Below are positions 34,005 to 42,349 of a stretch of DNA of 64,000 bases, piece after piece. Every line of letters starts with the position of its first letter. Within the stretch, counting starts at the first letter, position 1. The notes under the pieces were generated by a model, which made no database searches, was not told where the DNA came from, and was given only the letters and a program-made list of their open reading frames with translations. The translations under genes and the position numbers were made by a program. The stretch comes from Pseudomonas fluorescens (GTDB taxonomy: Bacteria; Pseudomonadota; Gammaproteobacteria; Pseudomonadales; Pseudomonadaceae): positions 62,001-126,000 of the forward strand of contig NZ_JAGGOF010000025.1 in NCBI RefSeq assembly GCF_018614775.1. The letters run 5' to 3'.

Positions 34005-36149
34005 ATGACCGATGCCATCCGCTACGAAACCGGCGACGACCGGATCGTCGTCTTGACCCTGGACTTGCCGGGCCAGAGCGCCAACACCATGAACGCGGCC
34101 TACCGCGAGGCCATGGCAGCCTGCGTGACCCGATTGGTCGCTGAGAAAGATTCAATCGCCGGCGTGATCATCACCTCGGCCAAGCAAACCTTCTTCGCCG
34201 GCGGTGACCTCAACGAACTGGTCAAAGTCGGTAAACCCGAGGCCCAGGCGTTCTATGAGAGGGTTCTGGGGCTCAAGGCGCAACTGCGCACTCTGGAAAC
34301 CTTGGGTAAACCGGTGGTGGCGGCGATCAACGGCGCGGCGCTGGGCGGAGGCTGGGAAATCTGCCTGGCCTGTCATCATCGCGTGGCGCTGGATCACCCG
34401 TCGGTGCAGATCGGCCTGCCGGAAGTCACCCTCGGCCTGCTGCCGGGCGGCGGCGGGGTGGTGCGGATGGTTCGCCTGCTCGGTCTGGAAAAGGCGTTGC
34501 CGTATCTGCTGGAGGGGAAAAAGATCCATCCACAACAAGCGTTGCAGGCGGGCTTGCTCGACGAATTGGCACAGGATCATCACGAGCTGCTGGCCAAATC
34601 CAGGGCCTGGATTCTTGCCAACCCCAGCGTGGTCCAGCCGTGGGATGCGCGGGGCTATCGGATTCCGGGCGGCACACCGAGCGACCCGAAGGTCGCGCAA
34701 ATGTTGGCGATTGCGCCTTCGATCCTGCGCAACAAGACCCAGGGTTGCCTGCCTGCGCCGGAGAAGATCCTTTGCGCCGCCGTGGAGGGCGCCCAAGTGG
34801 ACTTCAACACCGCGCACCTGATCGAAGCCCGCTATTTCACCGAGCTGACCACCGGCCAGGTGGCAAAAAACCTGATTGGCACCTTCTGGTTCCAGCTCAA
34901 CGAAATCAAGGCCGGCGGCTCGCGCCCGCAGGGACTTGCGCCCTACCTGACGCGTAAGGTCGGCGTTCTCGGTGCCGGCATGATGGGGGCCGGTATTGCC
35001 TATGTCAGTGCCATCGCGGGGATTCAGGTGGTGCTCAAGGACGTCGACCTGGCCTCGGCTGAAAAGGGCAAGGCCCGTTCGGCCGCGCTGCTGGACAAGA
35101 AGGTCACCCGTGGCCAGCTTGGCGCCGAGCAGCGCGCCGCGACGCTGGCGCGGATTCACCCCAGCGACAGCGACGCTGACCTGGCAGGTTGCGATCTGAT
35201 CATCGAAGCGGTGTTCGAAGATCGCCAATTGAAAGCTCAGGTATCGGCCGCCGCCCAGGCCGTGGCGGGGCTCGAAGCGGTGGTCGCCTCCAATACCTCA
35301 ACACTGCCGATCACCGGCCTGGCCCTGGCAGTGGCCGACCCGACGAAATTCATTGGCCTGCATTTCTTCAGCCCGGTGGAAAAGATGCCCTTGGTGGAAA
35401 TCATCAAGGGCGCGCGCACCAGCGTTGAGACGCTGGCGCGGGGTTTCGATTTTGTCCTGCAGATCAACAAGACGCCGATTGTGGTCAACGACAGTCGTGG
35501 TTTCTTTACTTCGCGGGTGTTTGGCACCTTCACGAACGAAGGTATCGCGATGCTCGGCGAGGGTGTAAGTGCACCGATGATCGAAACCGAAGCGCGCAAG
35601 GCCGGGATGCCGGTCGGGCCTCTGGCCGTCTCTGACGAAGTTTCCCTCAGCCTGATGAGCCATATCCGCGCGCAAACCGCCCAAGACCTGCGTGCAGAAG
35701 GGAAAGAGCCGATTGAGCACCCGGCCTTCGCCGTGATTGACTTGCTGCTCCACGAGTACAAGCGGCCTGGCAAGGCTGCCGGCGCCGGTTTCTATGACTA
35801 TCCGGCTACGGGGCAAAAACAGCTTTGGCCAACGCTCAAAAGCAGGTTCGAGAAAGTTGACGCGCAGATTTCGCCACAGGATATCCGCGATCGCCTGCTG
35901 TTCATCCAGGCGCTGGAAACCGTACGCTGCGTGGAGGAGGGCGTGCTCACCTCGACAGCCGATGCCAACGTAGGGTCAATCTTCGGTATTGGCTTTGCGG
36001 CCTGGACCGGTGGTGCGCTGCAGTTCATCAATCAGTACGGCCTGCAGGATTTCGTTGCCCGTGCCCAGTACCTGGCCGAGCAATACGGCGAACGTTTCTC
36101 GCCGCCGGCCTTGTTGTTGGAAAAAGCCGCCAAGCGGGAATTGTTCTGA
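34005..36149 (+). CDS. Multifunctional enoyl-CoA hydratase/3-hydroxyacyl-CoA dehydrogenase (FadB/FadJ type)
   Basis: A 714-residue fusion enzyme of beta-oxidation. Residues ~1-190 are a crotonase domain (ITSAKQTFFAGGDLNEL, AAINGAALGGGWEICLACHH, GLPEVTLGLLPGGGG with the two oxyanion/acid regions). Residues ~310-490 are the NAD-binding part (VGVLGAGMMGAGIAYVSA) with the catalytic His in GLHFFSPVEKMPLVEI. Two C-terminal 3HCDH domains follow. It starts 27 bases after the thiolase remnant and is intact. With its thiolase partner broken, it would depend on another thiolase. Same size as PA1737. Confidence 0.92.
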   Translation: MTDAIRYETGDDRIVVLTLDLPGQSANTMNAAYREAMAACVTRLVAEKDSIAGVIITSAKQTFFAGGDLNELVKVGKPEAQAFYERVLGLKAQLRTLETLGKPVVAAINGAALGGGWEICLACHHRVALDHPSVQIGLPEVTLGLLPGGGGVVRMVRLLGLEKALPYLLEGKKIHPQQALQAGLLDELAQDHHELLAKSRAWILANPSVVQPWDARGYRIPGGTPSDPKVAQMLAIAPSILRNKTQGCLPAPEKILCAAVEGAQVDFNTAHLIEARYFTELTTGQVAKNLIGTFWFQLNEIKAGGSRPQGLAPYLTRKVGVLGAGMMGAGIAYVSAIAGIQVVLKDVDLASAEKGKARSAALLDKKVTRGQLGAEQRAATLARIHPSDSDADLAGCDLIIEAVFEDRQLKAQVSAAAQAVAGLEAVVASNTSTLPITGLALAVADPTKFIGLHFFSPVEKMPLVEIIKGARTSVETLARGFDFVLQINKTPIVVNDSRGFFTSRVFGTFTNEGIAMLGEGVSAPMIETEARKAGMPVGPLAVSDEVSLSLMSHIRAQTAQDLRAEGKEPIEHPAFAVIDLLLHEYKRPGKAAGAGFYDYPATGQKQLWPTLKSRFEKVDAQISPQDIRDRLLFIQALETVRCVEEGVLTSTADANVGSIFGIGFAAWTGGALQFINQYGLQDFVARAQYLAEQYGERFSPPALLLEKAAKRELF

Positions 36150-36234
36150 CCACCAGTGAGGGCTTGCCTGGGACCGTGTTTCAAGGCAGGCTCTGGGGTG
36201 TGCAATATTCCCATCATCGTGTCAGGTATTTTTT

Positions 36235-36966
36235 ATGTCGCTACGCATCTGCATTTTGGAAACCGATATCCTGCGTCCGGAACTGGTCGACCAATATCAG
36301 GGGTACGGGCAGATGTTCCAGCGGCTGTTTTCCCAGCAGCCGATAGCAGCCGACTTTATCGTGTACAACGTGATGGAGGGGCACTACCCGGATGATAGCG
36401 AGCAGTTCGACGCCTATCTGGTAACCGGTAGCAAGGCCGACTCCTTCGGCACCGATCCCTGGATTCAAACGCTCAAGACCTACCTGCTGGACCGCTATCA
36501 GCGGGGCGACAAATTGTTGGGCGTGTGCTTTGGTCATCAATTGCTGGCGCTGTTGCTGGGCGGCAAGACCGAGCGCGCCAGCCAAGGCTGGGGCGTCGGC
36601 ACCCATCGCTATAAACTCGCCGCCAAGGCGCCATGGATGAACCCGGTGAAGGAAGAGCTGACGCTGCTCATCAGCCACCAGGACCAGGTCACCGAATTGC
36701 CCGAAAACGCCACGGTGATCGCCTCCAGCGATTTTTGTCCGTTCGCCGCCTATCACATCAACGACCAGGTGCTGTGCTTCCAAGGCCACCCGGAGTTCAT
36801 CCACGATTATTCCCGGGCCTTGCTGGACATTCGCCAGCAGCACCTGGGCGAGCAGATCTACAGCCAGGGCATGGCGAGTCTCGACCAGGAACACCACGGC
36901 ACCACCGTGGCGGAGTGGATGATGCGCTTTGTTGCCCACAAGCCGCAGGCGATGACCCAGGACTGA
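36235..36966 (+). CDS. Class I glutamine amidotransferase-like protein
   Basis: A 243-residue triad glutaminase domain. The nucleophile elbow is GVCFGHQLLALLLGG (Cys near residue 100) and the His/Glu pair lies in CFQGHPEFIHDY. The oxyanion region AYLVTGSKADSF is also present. Stand-alone proteins of this kind resemble GMP synthase amidotransferase subunits and gamma-glutamyl hydrolases, and some work in polyamine breakdown. No partner synthase is adjacent. A REPIN follows. Confidence 0.85.
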   Translation: MSLRICILETDILRPELVDQYQGYGQMFQRLFSQQPIAADFIVYNVMEGHYPDDSEQFDAYLVTGSKADSFGTDPWIQTLKTYLLDRYQRGDKLLGVCFGHQLLALLLGGKTERASQGWGVGTHRYKLAAKAPWMNPVKEELTLLISHQDQVTELPENATVIASSDFCPFAAYHINDQVLCFQGHPEFIHDYSRALLDIRQQHLGEQIYSQGMASLDQEHHGTTVAEWMMRFVAHKPQAMTQD

Positions 36967-36985
36967 AACATTGCTGAAGACTCAA

Positions 36986-37077
36986 TGTGGGAGCGAGCCT
37001 GCTCGCGATGGGGCCAGCACGTCCAGTGTCGCAGCAGGCTGACCCACCGCTATCGCGAGCAGGCTCGCTCCCACCAG
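36986..37077. repeat. REPIN (two facing REP palindromes)
   Basis: TGTGGGAGCGAGCCTGCTCGCGATGG and, facing it, CCGCTATCGCGAGCAGGCTCGCTCCCAC with about 38 bases between. Same family as at 1840-1929 and in the second half of the cluster at 8.5 kb. It fills the convergent gap between the amidotransferase and corA. Confidence 0.9.
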
Positions 37078-37088
37078 GGCGCGCGCAC

Positions 37089-38060
37089 CTACAACCACCC
37101 AGACCGCTTGAAGCTGGCCCACAGCGCGGTGCATCCCACGCCGATAAGGCTCAACACCAGGAAATACCCATAGTGCCAGGTCAGCTCCGGCATGTTCTCG
37201 AAGTTCATCCCATAAATCCCGGCCACCGCCGTCGGAAACGCCAGGATCGCTGCCCAGGCCGCGAACTTTCTCTGAACCACGCTCTGGCGCGATGCCTCGA
37301 GCAGCACGCCTATTTCGATGGTCTGGCTGGCGACATCTGCCAGCGTTGCCAGGTCTTCCATCTGCCGTGTGACATGAATCTGCACATCGCGGAAATAGGG
37401 CGTCATGTTCTTGTCGATGAAGGGGAAGTCCAGCTTCTGCAATTCTTCGCTGATCTCCACCATCGGCGCCGCATACCGGCGCAGACGCAACACGTCGCGG
37501 CGCAGGCTGTGCAGATTCTGGATATCGCGCTCATTCAATGCACTGCACAACACATTGCGTTCCAGCTCATCGATCTCGGCGTGAATGGCTTCTCCCACCG
37601 GCTGATAATTTTCGATCACGAAGTCGAGAATGGCGTAGAGGACGAAATCCTCCCCATGCTTGAGCAGGATGGGCCGCGCCTCACAGCGTTGTCGGACATG
37701 GGCGTAGGACGCTGAGTGGCCGTTACGGGCGGTGATGATGTAACCCTTGCCGGCAAAGATATGGGTTTCGATGAACTGCAGCTTGCCGTCCTTGCGGATT
37801 GGCGAGTAGGTGACGATAAACAGCGCATCGCCGAAGGTTTCAAGCTTGGGGCGGCTGTGCTTCTCCATCGCATCTTCAATCGCCAGCTCGTGCAGATTGA
37901 ATTGACGCTGCAGGTTGGTCAGCTCCTGGGCGCTGGGTTCTTCGAGACCGATCCAGACAAAGTGTCCGGGCTTCGCCGCCCAGGCGCTGCCTTCGTCAAG
38001 GGTGATATTGGTGACTTTCTTACCGGCGCTGTAAACCGCAGCAGCAACGACTCTACCCAT
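37089..38060 (-). CDS. corA: CorA-family divalent cation transporter
   Basis: A 323-residue inner-membrane protein. The N-terminal ~255 residues form the cytoplasmic funnel (FNLHELAIEDAMEKHSRPKL, DALFIVTYSP). Two C-terminal helices follow: the pore helix ending in the hallmark YGMNF, then ENMPELTWHYGYFLVLS and the second helix, closing with the basic tail FKRSGW. It moves Mg, Co or Zn ions; the family includes both CorA and ZntB, and the sequence alone does not separate them. Confidence 0.9.
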   Translation of the reverse strand: MGRVVAAAVYSAGKKVTNITLDEGSAWAAKPGHFVWIGLEEPSAQELTNLQRQFNLHELAIEDAMEKHSRPKLETFGDALFIVTYSPIRKDGKLQFIETHIFAGKGYIITARNGHSASYAHVRQRCEARPILLKHGEDFVLYAILDFVIENYQPVGEAIHAEIDELERNVLCSALNERDIQNLHSLRRDVLRLRRYAAPMVEISEELQKLDFPFIDKNMTPYFRDVQIHVTRQMEDLATLADVASQTIEIGVLLEASRQSVVQRKFAAWAAILAFPTAVAGIYGMNFENMPELTWHYGYFLVLSLIGVGCTALWASFKRSGWL

Positions 38061-38195
38061 GGTGGTGATTCACTTCTTATTGGAAAAAATGGCAATGCAG
38101 GCGGCATTCAGCTTAGCGCGCCCTATGGCTTGAGAGTCAGCAAAATCCGCCGAGTTTCCCGGGCCAAGGAAAATCCGTCATGGGCGGGTTTGCGC

Positions 38196-38918
38196 TCAAG
38201 CCGTTTGGACTTGCCGGTCCAATGAAGCGATGCAGTCACGCATTTGCTCACGGCATTGGGCGATGAGTTGGGGCATGTCGTCCATAGTCATCCCCGCTGT
38301 AGGAATCGGTGGCAGCGAGCGTATGAGAATGTCACCGCTGCGCCAGCGATCGAGGCGCATATGCTTGACGTAATTGCTGACGCACACCGGGACAATCGGC
38401 ACTCCGGCGGCTATGGCCATCTGGAACGCGCCTTTCTTGAACGGCAACAGGTCTTCGCCAAGGTTGCGCGTGCCTTCGGGGAACACCCAGATCGACGTAT
38501 CCTCGTGTTGCAACGTATGGGTGGTGGTCAGCATCGACTGGCGCGCCTTGATCGCGTTGCCACGGTCGATCAGCACATTACCGGCCAGCCAGAACAGTTG
38601 CCCGAACAGCGGCACCCACTTCAGGCTTTTCTTGCCGATGCACACGGTACGGCGGGGCACCACGTTACCGAACACAAACAGGTCATAGTTGGATTGGTGG
38701 TTGGCGATGATCACGCAGCTCTGGGGTTTATTCACCAGCGTGGCCACGTCGGCCCTGAACCGCAAGCGCAGAATCCACATCGCCGGCAGTGCATACAACC
38801 TGGCGCATAAACGGCTGTTGTCCGCGTTGAACGGCCGGCAGGCGCCGATGAGCACCCCCAGCACACCCGCCAGAATAAAATTCAGACCCATCAACAACAT
38901 ACGCAGTGCAAACAACAT
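38196..38918 (-). CDS. plsC: 1-acyl-sn-glycerol-3-phosphate acyltransferase (PlsC family)
   Basis: A 240-residue membrane-bound enzyme that makes phosphatidate. It has an N-terminal hydrophobic helix (residues ~1-25), the catalytic NHQSNYD, GNVLIDRGN (motif II), FPEGTRNLG (motif III) and VPIVPVCVSNY (motif IV). The ATG at 38918 follows GGGGCCTGTG; an in-frame ATG 12 bases earlier has no better site. It stands alone between corA and the crotonase. A second plsC elsewhere in the genome is likely. Confidence 0.9.
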   Translation of the reverse strand: MLFALRMLLMGLNFILAGVLGVLIGACRPFNADNSRLCARLYALPAMWILRLRFRADVATLVNKPQSCVIIANHQSNYDLFVFGNVVPRRTVCIGKKSLKWVPLFGQLFWLAGNVLIDRGNAIKARQSMLTTTHTLQHEDTSIWVFPEGTRNLGEDLLPFKKGAFQMAIAAGVPIVPVCVSNYVKHMRLDRWRSGDILIRSLPPIPTAGMTMDDMPQLIAQCREQMRDCIASLDRQVQTA

Positions 38919-39082
38919 CACAGGCCCCATTGGGACAAAAGGTGGCGCAGTGTACGGATGTGCACTGTTTTCAGCAATTGTCCCTATAGAGGTAGGAGAT
39001 GGACGATGTTTGTGAAGATGTTTCCCAATAGCGTGACGGAAGCAGGCTAGAGCGGTTGCGGACTTTTAAACGGCGTATGTAG

Positions 39083-39113
39083 GAAAAAGCCCGACGCTGG
39101 GGTCGGGCTTTTC
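39083..39113 (-). terminator. Terminator of the crotonase gene (works on either strand)
   Basis: AAAAAGCCCGACGCTGGGG and GTCGGGCTTTT form an AGCCCGAC/GTCGGGCT stem flanked by A and T runs on both sides. Confidence 0.85.
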
Positions 39114-39131
39114 GTTTCGAAAGCAGGCTTG

Positions 39132-39821
39132 TTAACCCAGGTGCTCCTGATCCAGCAGAATTGCCCTGTCCAGCGTCTCCAGCAGCGCCTTGCGGACTTT
39201 CAGCTTGGTGTTCTTGTGGGCGCTCATGTTCAGTTTCTTCAACTGGCGTGCTGCTTCCAGCGCTGCACCTTGCAGTTCTTCAGCCGACACTACCTTGTCG
39301 AGGAAACCCGCACCCACGGCGTCCTGCGGGTTGAACATCTCAGCATTGATCACCGAGCGGTGAAACGCCGACTTGCGCAGGCGATCACGGGCCAGCTCAA
39401 TACCGGCATGGTGCATGGTCATGCCGATCTGCACCTCATTCAGACCAATGCTGAACGGCCCGTCCACGCCAATGCGGTAGTCCGCCGACAGCAGCAGGAA
39501 CGCCCCTTTGGCCACCGCATGCCCTGGGCACGCGACGACAACGGGGAAGGGGTGCGACAACAGTCGACGGGCCAGCGTCGAGCCCGCCGTGACCAGGCTC
39601 ACCGCTTGCTGGGGGCCAGCCGTCATGACCTTCAGATCGTAACCGCCCGACAAGATCCCCGGTTGCCCGGTAATGATCACCACCGCCCGATCCGCTGTCG
39701 CCTGGTCCAGCGCAGCATTGAACGCGACAATCACATCGGGCGAGATGGCATTCACTTTGCCATTGTTCAAGGTCAGGGTCGCGATACCGTCTTCGAAATG
39801 GTAGGCAATCAGGTCGCTCAT
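39132..39821 (-). CDS. Crotonase/enoyl-CoA hydratase-family protein
   Basis: A 229-residue single-domain crotonase. It has DGIATLTLNNGKVNAISPD at the N-terminus, the oxyanion-hole segments SGGYDLKVM and ACPGHAVAKGAFLLLSADY, and FSIGLNEVQIGM. The usual catalytic glutamates are not obvious at both positions: the residue after GLNEVQIGM keeps one Glu, so hydratase, hydrolase or isomerase activity is open. The ATG at 39821 has AAGGAATAGCGTC before it. No fatty-acid genes adjoin it on this strand. Confidence 0.85.
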   Translation of the reverse strand: MSDLIAYHFEDGIATLTLNNGKVNAISPDVIVAFNAALDQATADRAVVIITGQPGILSGGYDLKVMTAGPQQAVSLVTAGSTLARRLLSHPFPVVVACPGHAVAKGAFLLLSADYRIGVDGPFSIGLNEVQIGMTMHHAGIELARDRLRKSAFHRSVINAEMFNPQDAVGAGFLDKVVSAEELQGAALEAARQLKKLNMSAHKNTKLKVRKALLETLDRAILLDQEHLG

Positions 39822-40127
39822 GACGCTATTCCTTGTAAGAGAAGTGACGCAGACGTTACCCACCGGCGCAGGCCAGGTAAAGCGCCGTGACTGACTCACC
39901 GGTCAGCCCCAGGCCCCACAAACAGCCTGGCCTGCCCATCCTGTCCCACCTTCATCCCTGGCACCGCGCCCACACGAACCCGGAGATTGGCCGGTTTGTC
40001 ATGTCCCGGCGGGTTTGAAATGCCCGAACACCTTAACCGCATGAAAATTCTGAAAAAACCTTTGCCATCGGAAAGCCTTTCGACTACATTAGCGCGCCTC
40101 GACAGACTGAACAGTTTGTCGAGATAC

Positions 40128-40217
40128 GGTGAAGTGTCCGAGTGGCTTAAGGAGCACGCCTGGAAAGTGTGTATACAGGAAACTGTATCGAGAGTTCGAA
40201 TCTCTCCTTCACCGCCA
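40128..40217 (+). tRNA. serT-GGA: tRNA-Ser (anticodon GGA)
   Basis: A 90-base class II tRNA. The acceptor stem is GGTGAAG/CTTCACC, discriminator G, and the 3' CCA is encoded. The anticodon arm CACGC-CTGGAAA-GTGTG gives anticodon GGA (reads UCC/UCU). The long variable arm (TATACAGGAAACTGTAT) and the T loop GTTCGAATC are all normal. The symbol follows common naming and is a guess. A long minus-strand ORF over it is an artefact. Confidence 0.95.
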
Positions 40218-40228
40218 CATTCTGCAAA

Positions 40229-40275
40229 CACAAACCCTTGATTTTCCTGGAGAAAGTCGGGGGTTTGTGGTTTTT
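40229..40275 (+). terminator. Terminator of tRNA-Ser
   Basis: CACAAACCC (40229-40237) pairs with GGGTTTGTG (40261-40269) across a 23-base loop that can itself fold, followed by GTTTTT. Confidence 0.8.
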
Positions 40276-40413
40276 GGCGTCTGGAAAAAGGGCGATATGG
40301 GACTCGACAGCAATTCTGAGTGCTGATTGCGTTGTCTCCAAAGAGCGGTCAGAACGTGTTGCACTAACGGCGTGAGCCGCTGCGCTATAGCTGGTTAAAA
40401 ATTGCGTCAGGAA

Positions 40414-40931
40414 TTAGCGGAGCGGCAACATTAATGTAACTGGTGAAAGCTCCGGGCACGCTATAAAGCCAGCGTATTTTATATAGAAGTCCGACAGGCG
40501 CTCATTAAGCGGGTGGACAATCAACGCGGTAGAGCCAATGGTAGCCGACGCGGTAATTGTTCGTTCAATCGCGTCTTGCAACAAGTCGAGCGCAAAACCT
40601 TGGCCTTGAGCTTCGAGGGTAATCCCCATGCGACCCAGGAGTGTCACTGGACGTTCGGGGAGTTGCGTTGGCGGCTCTTTGGAACCACATGCTCGGGGGC
40701 AACCGAACCGCTCGACAGCGTGTAATACCCCATGACGATAGGCGTATCCTTGCGGCAGATGACGTAGACCACGGCCTGCTTTGCCGCTTGAGCCTTTCGC
40801 GCCTGTCGTAGAAGGTAATCGTTGATCGACTGCATGCCTGAATCGAACTCATCCAGGATGTGGTCATCGTTCAGCTTTTCTGGAGCTCTCAGCTCCACCG
40901 TTTGGGCCTTTCGAGAAGTTGTTGCAGGCAC
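40414..40931 (-). pseudogene. GNAT toxin of a DUF1778/GNAT toxin-antitoxin pair, frameshifted
   Basis: Residues 1-~92 (LRAPEKLNDDHILDEFDSG, KQAVVYVICRKDTPIVMGYY, LSSGSVAPEHVV) are in one frame, which ends after QRNSPNVQ at 40644. The rest (VTLLGRMGITLEAQGQGFAL, LIVHPLNERLSDFYIKYAGF, LSPVTLMLPL) is in the next frame, to 40414. One extra G in the CCCCG run at about 40655-40660 would join them as SPERPVTLLGRMG. Intact relatives (TacT/AtaT type) acetylate aminoacyl-tRNA and halt translation. As written, the acetyl-CoA loop is cut off from the N-terminal part, so the toxin should be dead. Confidence 0.8.
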
Positions 40932-41190
40932 TTGTTGCCTCGAATCGGGTTGGCGTCCATGGCCTGTTCGAATGCGTCAAATGCAACATCGTCGAGAAGG
41001 AACAGCCGCTTATCCAGAATGACTTCCTCTGCTTTCTGACAAGCAGCTTCCAGGATGAAGCTGGTTCGATCACGACCGGACATTGCCGCTGCCAGATCGA
41101 TCAGGTTCCGTTTTTTTCGTCCGCTCTCATGTTGATGGAAACGGGTTTGGATCTTTCTACGGTTTCTATGCTTGAGGTGCTTACGGTCAT
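40889..41190 (-). pseudogene. DUF1778 antitoxin, frameshifted
   Basis: ATG 41190 (behind GGCGGGACTACTT) opens MTVSTSSIETVERSKPVSIN, a ribbon-helix-helix start. After RADEK the frame breaks and ends early. Adding one A to the seven-A run (41111-41117 on the plus strand) gives RADEKKRNLIDLAAAMSGRD and then TSFILEAACQKAEEVILDKR to the normal end at 40889. Its 3' end overlaps the toxin start by 43 bases, the usual layout. Both partners are therefore broken by one base each. Confidence 0.78.
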
Positions 41191-41684
41191 AAGTAGTCCC
41201 GCCTTGGAAATGTCTCAGTACTTCGCTTAATGTGATCTTCGTTTGAGAGATCTATCGATTGAGTTTTGAAGCCGTTGAATCGGTTCCAGGGCAACGGTAC
41301 ATCTGCGTGTAGCTGGTTGCTATACGCTGCGCAAGCCCATCGACCCCGCCCAACCCACTTCGTAATCTACATAACAACTGCATTTCAGGCCGGAAAAGCC
41401 TCCGCAAGGTTGGCCGCATCCAGCCCGAGGCGAAGCCCATCATGTTCAGACGCTCGCTGCCGCTGAACCATCTGATCCCATCCGTTCGGGCGAGCGACGA
41501 AAGTGGTACAGCCTAGAGCGATTCGGGAGCCGGCTTTGTTTTCAAGCGCCAGTCAGAAAGCCCAGGGACGTCCCCAGCTTTCGCCGTTACGCCGGATGGT
41601 TATACTCATTCATCAAAACGTACCTCATGGGGGCGTTGTGTGCGTCAAGGAGGGCGCCTGGCATAGCCTGCCAGAGATAAGACC
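41191..41684. other. Gap after the toxin-antitoxin remnant, nothing recognised
   Basis: About 490 bases with only short overlapping ORFs and no RBS-supported start. Base composition is lower in GC than typical genes here. It may be worn accessory DNA linked to the tRNA-Ser site. No copy of the tRNA 3' end is visible that would mark an attachment site. Confidence 0.45.
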
Positions 41685-41786
41685 ATGCAGAAATACAGTA
41701 TGAGCGGCGCAGGACTGGAGAAAGTTCATGTCAAAATTGCCAAGCTGATGGCCGAGACGGAAAAATACAATGGGGCTGGACAATGA
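41685..41786 (+). CDS. Possible 33-residue ORF coupled to the next gene
   Basis: MQKYSMSGAGLEKVHVKIAK begins a short helical, charged peptide that ends in a TGA overlapping the ATG of the following secreted protein (ATGA). The Leu/Lys/Glu pattern recalls the short coiled-coil ORFs of Pseudomonas that read like ELEKLxAEIAKLxAET. No strong ribosome site is seen. Tentative; it may be the remnant of a longer gene. Confidence 0.35.
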   Translation: MQKYSMSGAGLEKVHVKIAKLMAETEKYNGAGQ

Positions 41787-42262
41787 AAAGGATCTCTCAC
41801 ACCGTTATCGCCTTGACGGCGATCATCGCGTTTTCAACGACCGCCTCTGCTGAGTCGCCTTCCCTCAGTGCTGCTCGCAGCCTGGTTACCCAGGAAAAGA
41901 TCGGCAGGAATCTGCCTTCCCTCGCACTGTTGGCGGGAAAAAACACGACCACCTACGCAATGATTGCCGAAAAACTGGGTAACGCGCGGGCGAACAGTGC
42001 GTTGTCCGAAGAAATCAACGCGTTGTTGCCGCGCTACCAACCCAAGTGGGATGAGAACCTTGCCGTGGCCTATGAGCAGTCGTTCTCCCCGGAGGAGTTG
42101 TCATCCCTGGCGACGGAAGGTCGTGCATCGAAGTACGCATCGAAAGTGCGGGAGCGGCAAGCAGAGATCGGTCAATACATGCAGTCGAGTTCCAAGCCGC
42201 TCCTGACCGCGCTGGTGTCGGAAGCGCTCAAGGCGGCGCTGACTAAAAGCATCGCCCAATAG
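41783..42262 (+). CDS. Secreted protein of unknown function
   Basis: A 159-residue protein with a signal peptide (MKRISHTVIALTAIIAF, cleavage near ASAES). The mature part is mostly helical: ARSLVTQEKIGRNLPSL, LGNARANSALSEEINALL, YEQSFSPEELSSLATEGR and ALVSEALKAALTKS. The SFSPEELSSLATEGRASKY segment resembles DUF2059-type periplasmic proteins, but the match is weak. A weak upstream ORF overlaps its start. Function unknown. Confidence 0.65.
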   Translation: MKRISHTVIALTAIIAFSTTASAESPSLSAARSLVTQEKIGRNLPSLALLAGKNTTTYAMIAEKLGNARANSALSEEINALLPRYQPKWDENLAVAYEQSFSPEELSSLATEGRASKYASKVRERQAEIGQYMQSSSKPLLTALVSEALKAALTKSIAQ

Positions 42263-42349
42263 CGGGTCAAGCCAATGTGATGGGCGGCGTTGGATTTCTT
42301 TGAGCAGGTCCCAGTCCAACAGCAAATCCGCGCAAAGCCTGCGCCGATG

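Noticed and set aside
39896-40231. 111-codon minus-strand ORF with the text GEGEIRTLDT
   Set aside because: It is antisense to tRNA-Ser(GGA); this text is a known artefact of translating tRNA-Ser genes backwards.
40128-41780. Integrated island at tRNA-Ser with attachment sites
   Set aside because: No integrase and no repeat of the tRNA 3' end is visible downstream, so an island boundary cannot be supported.
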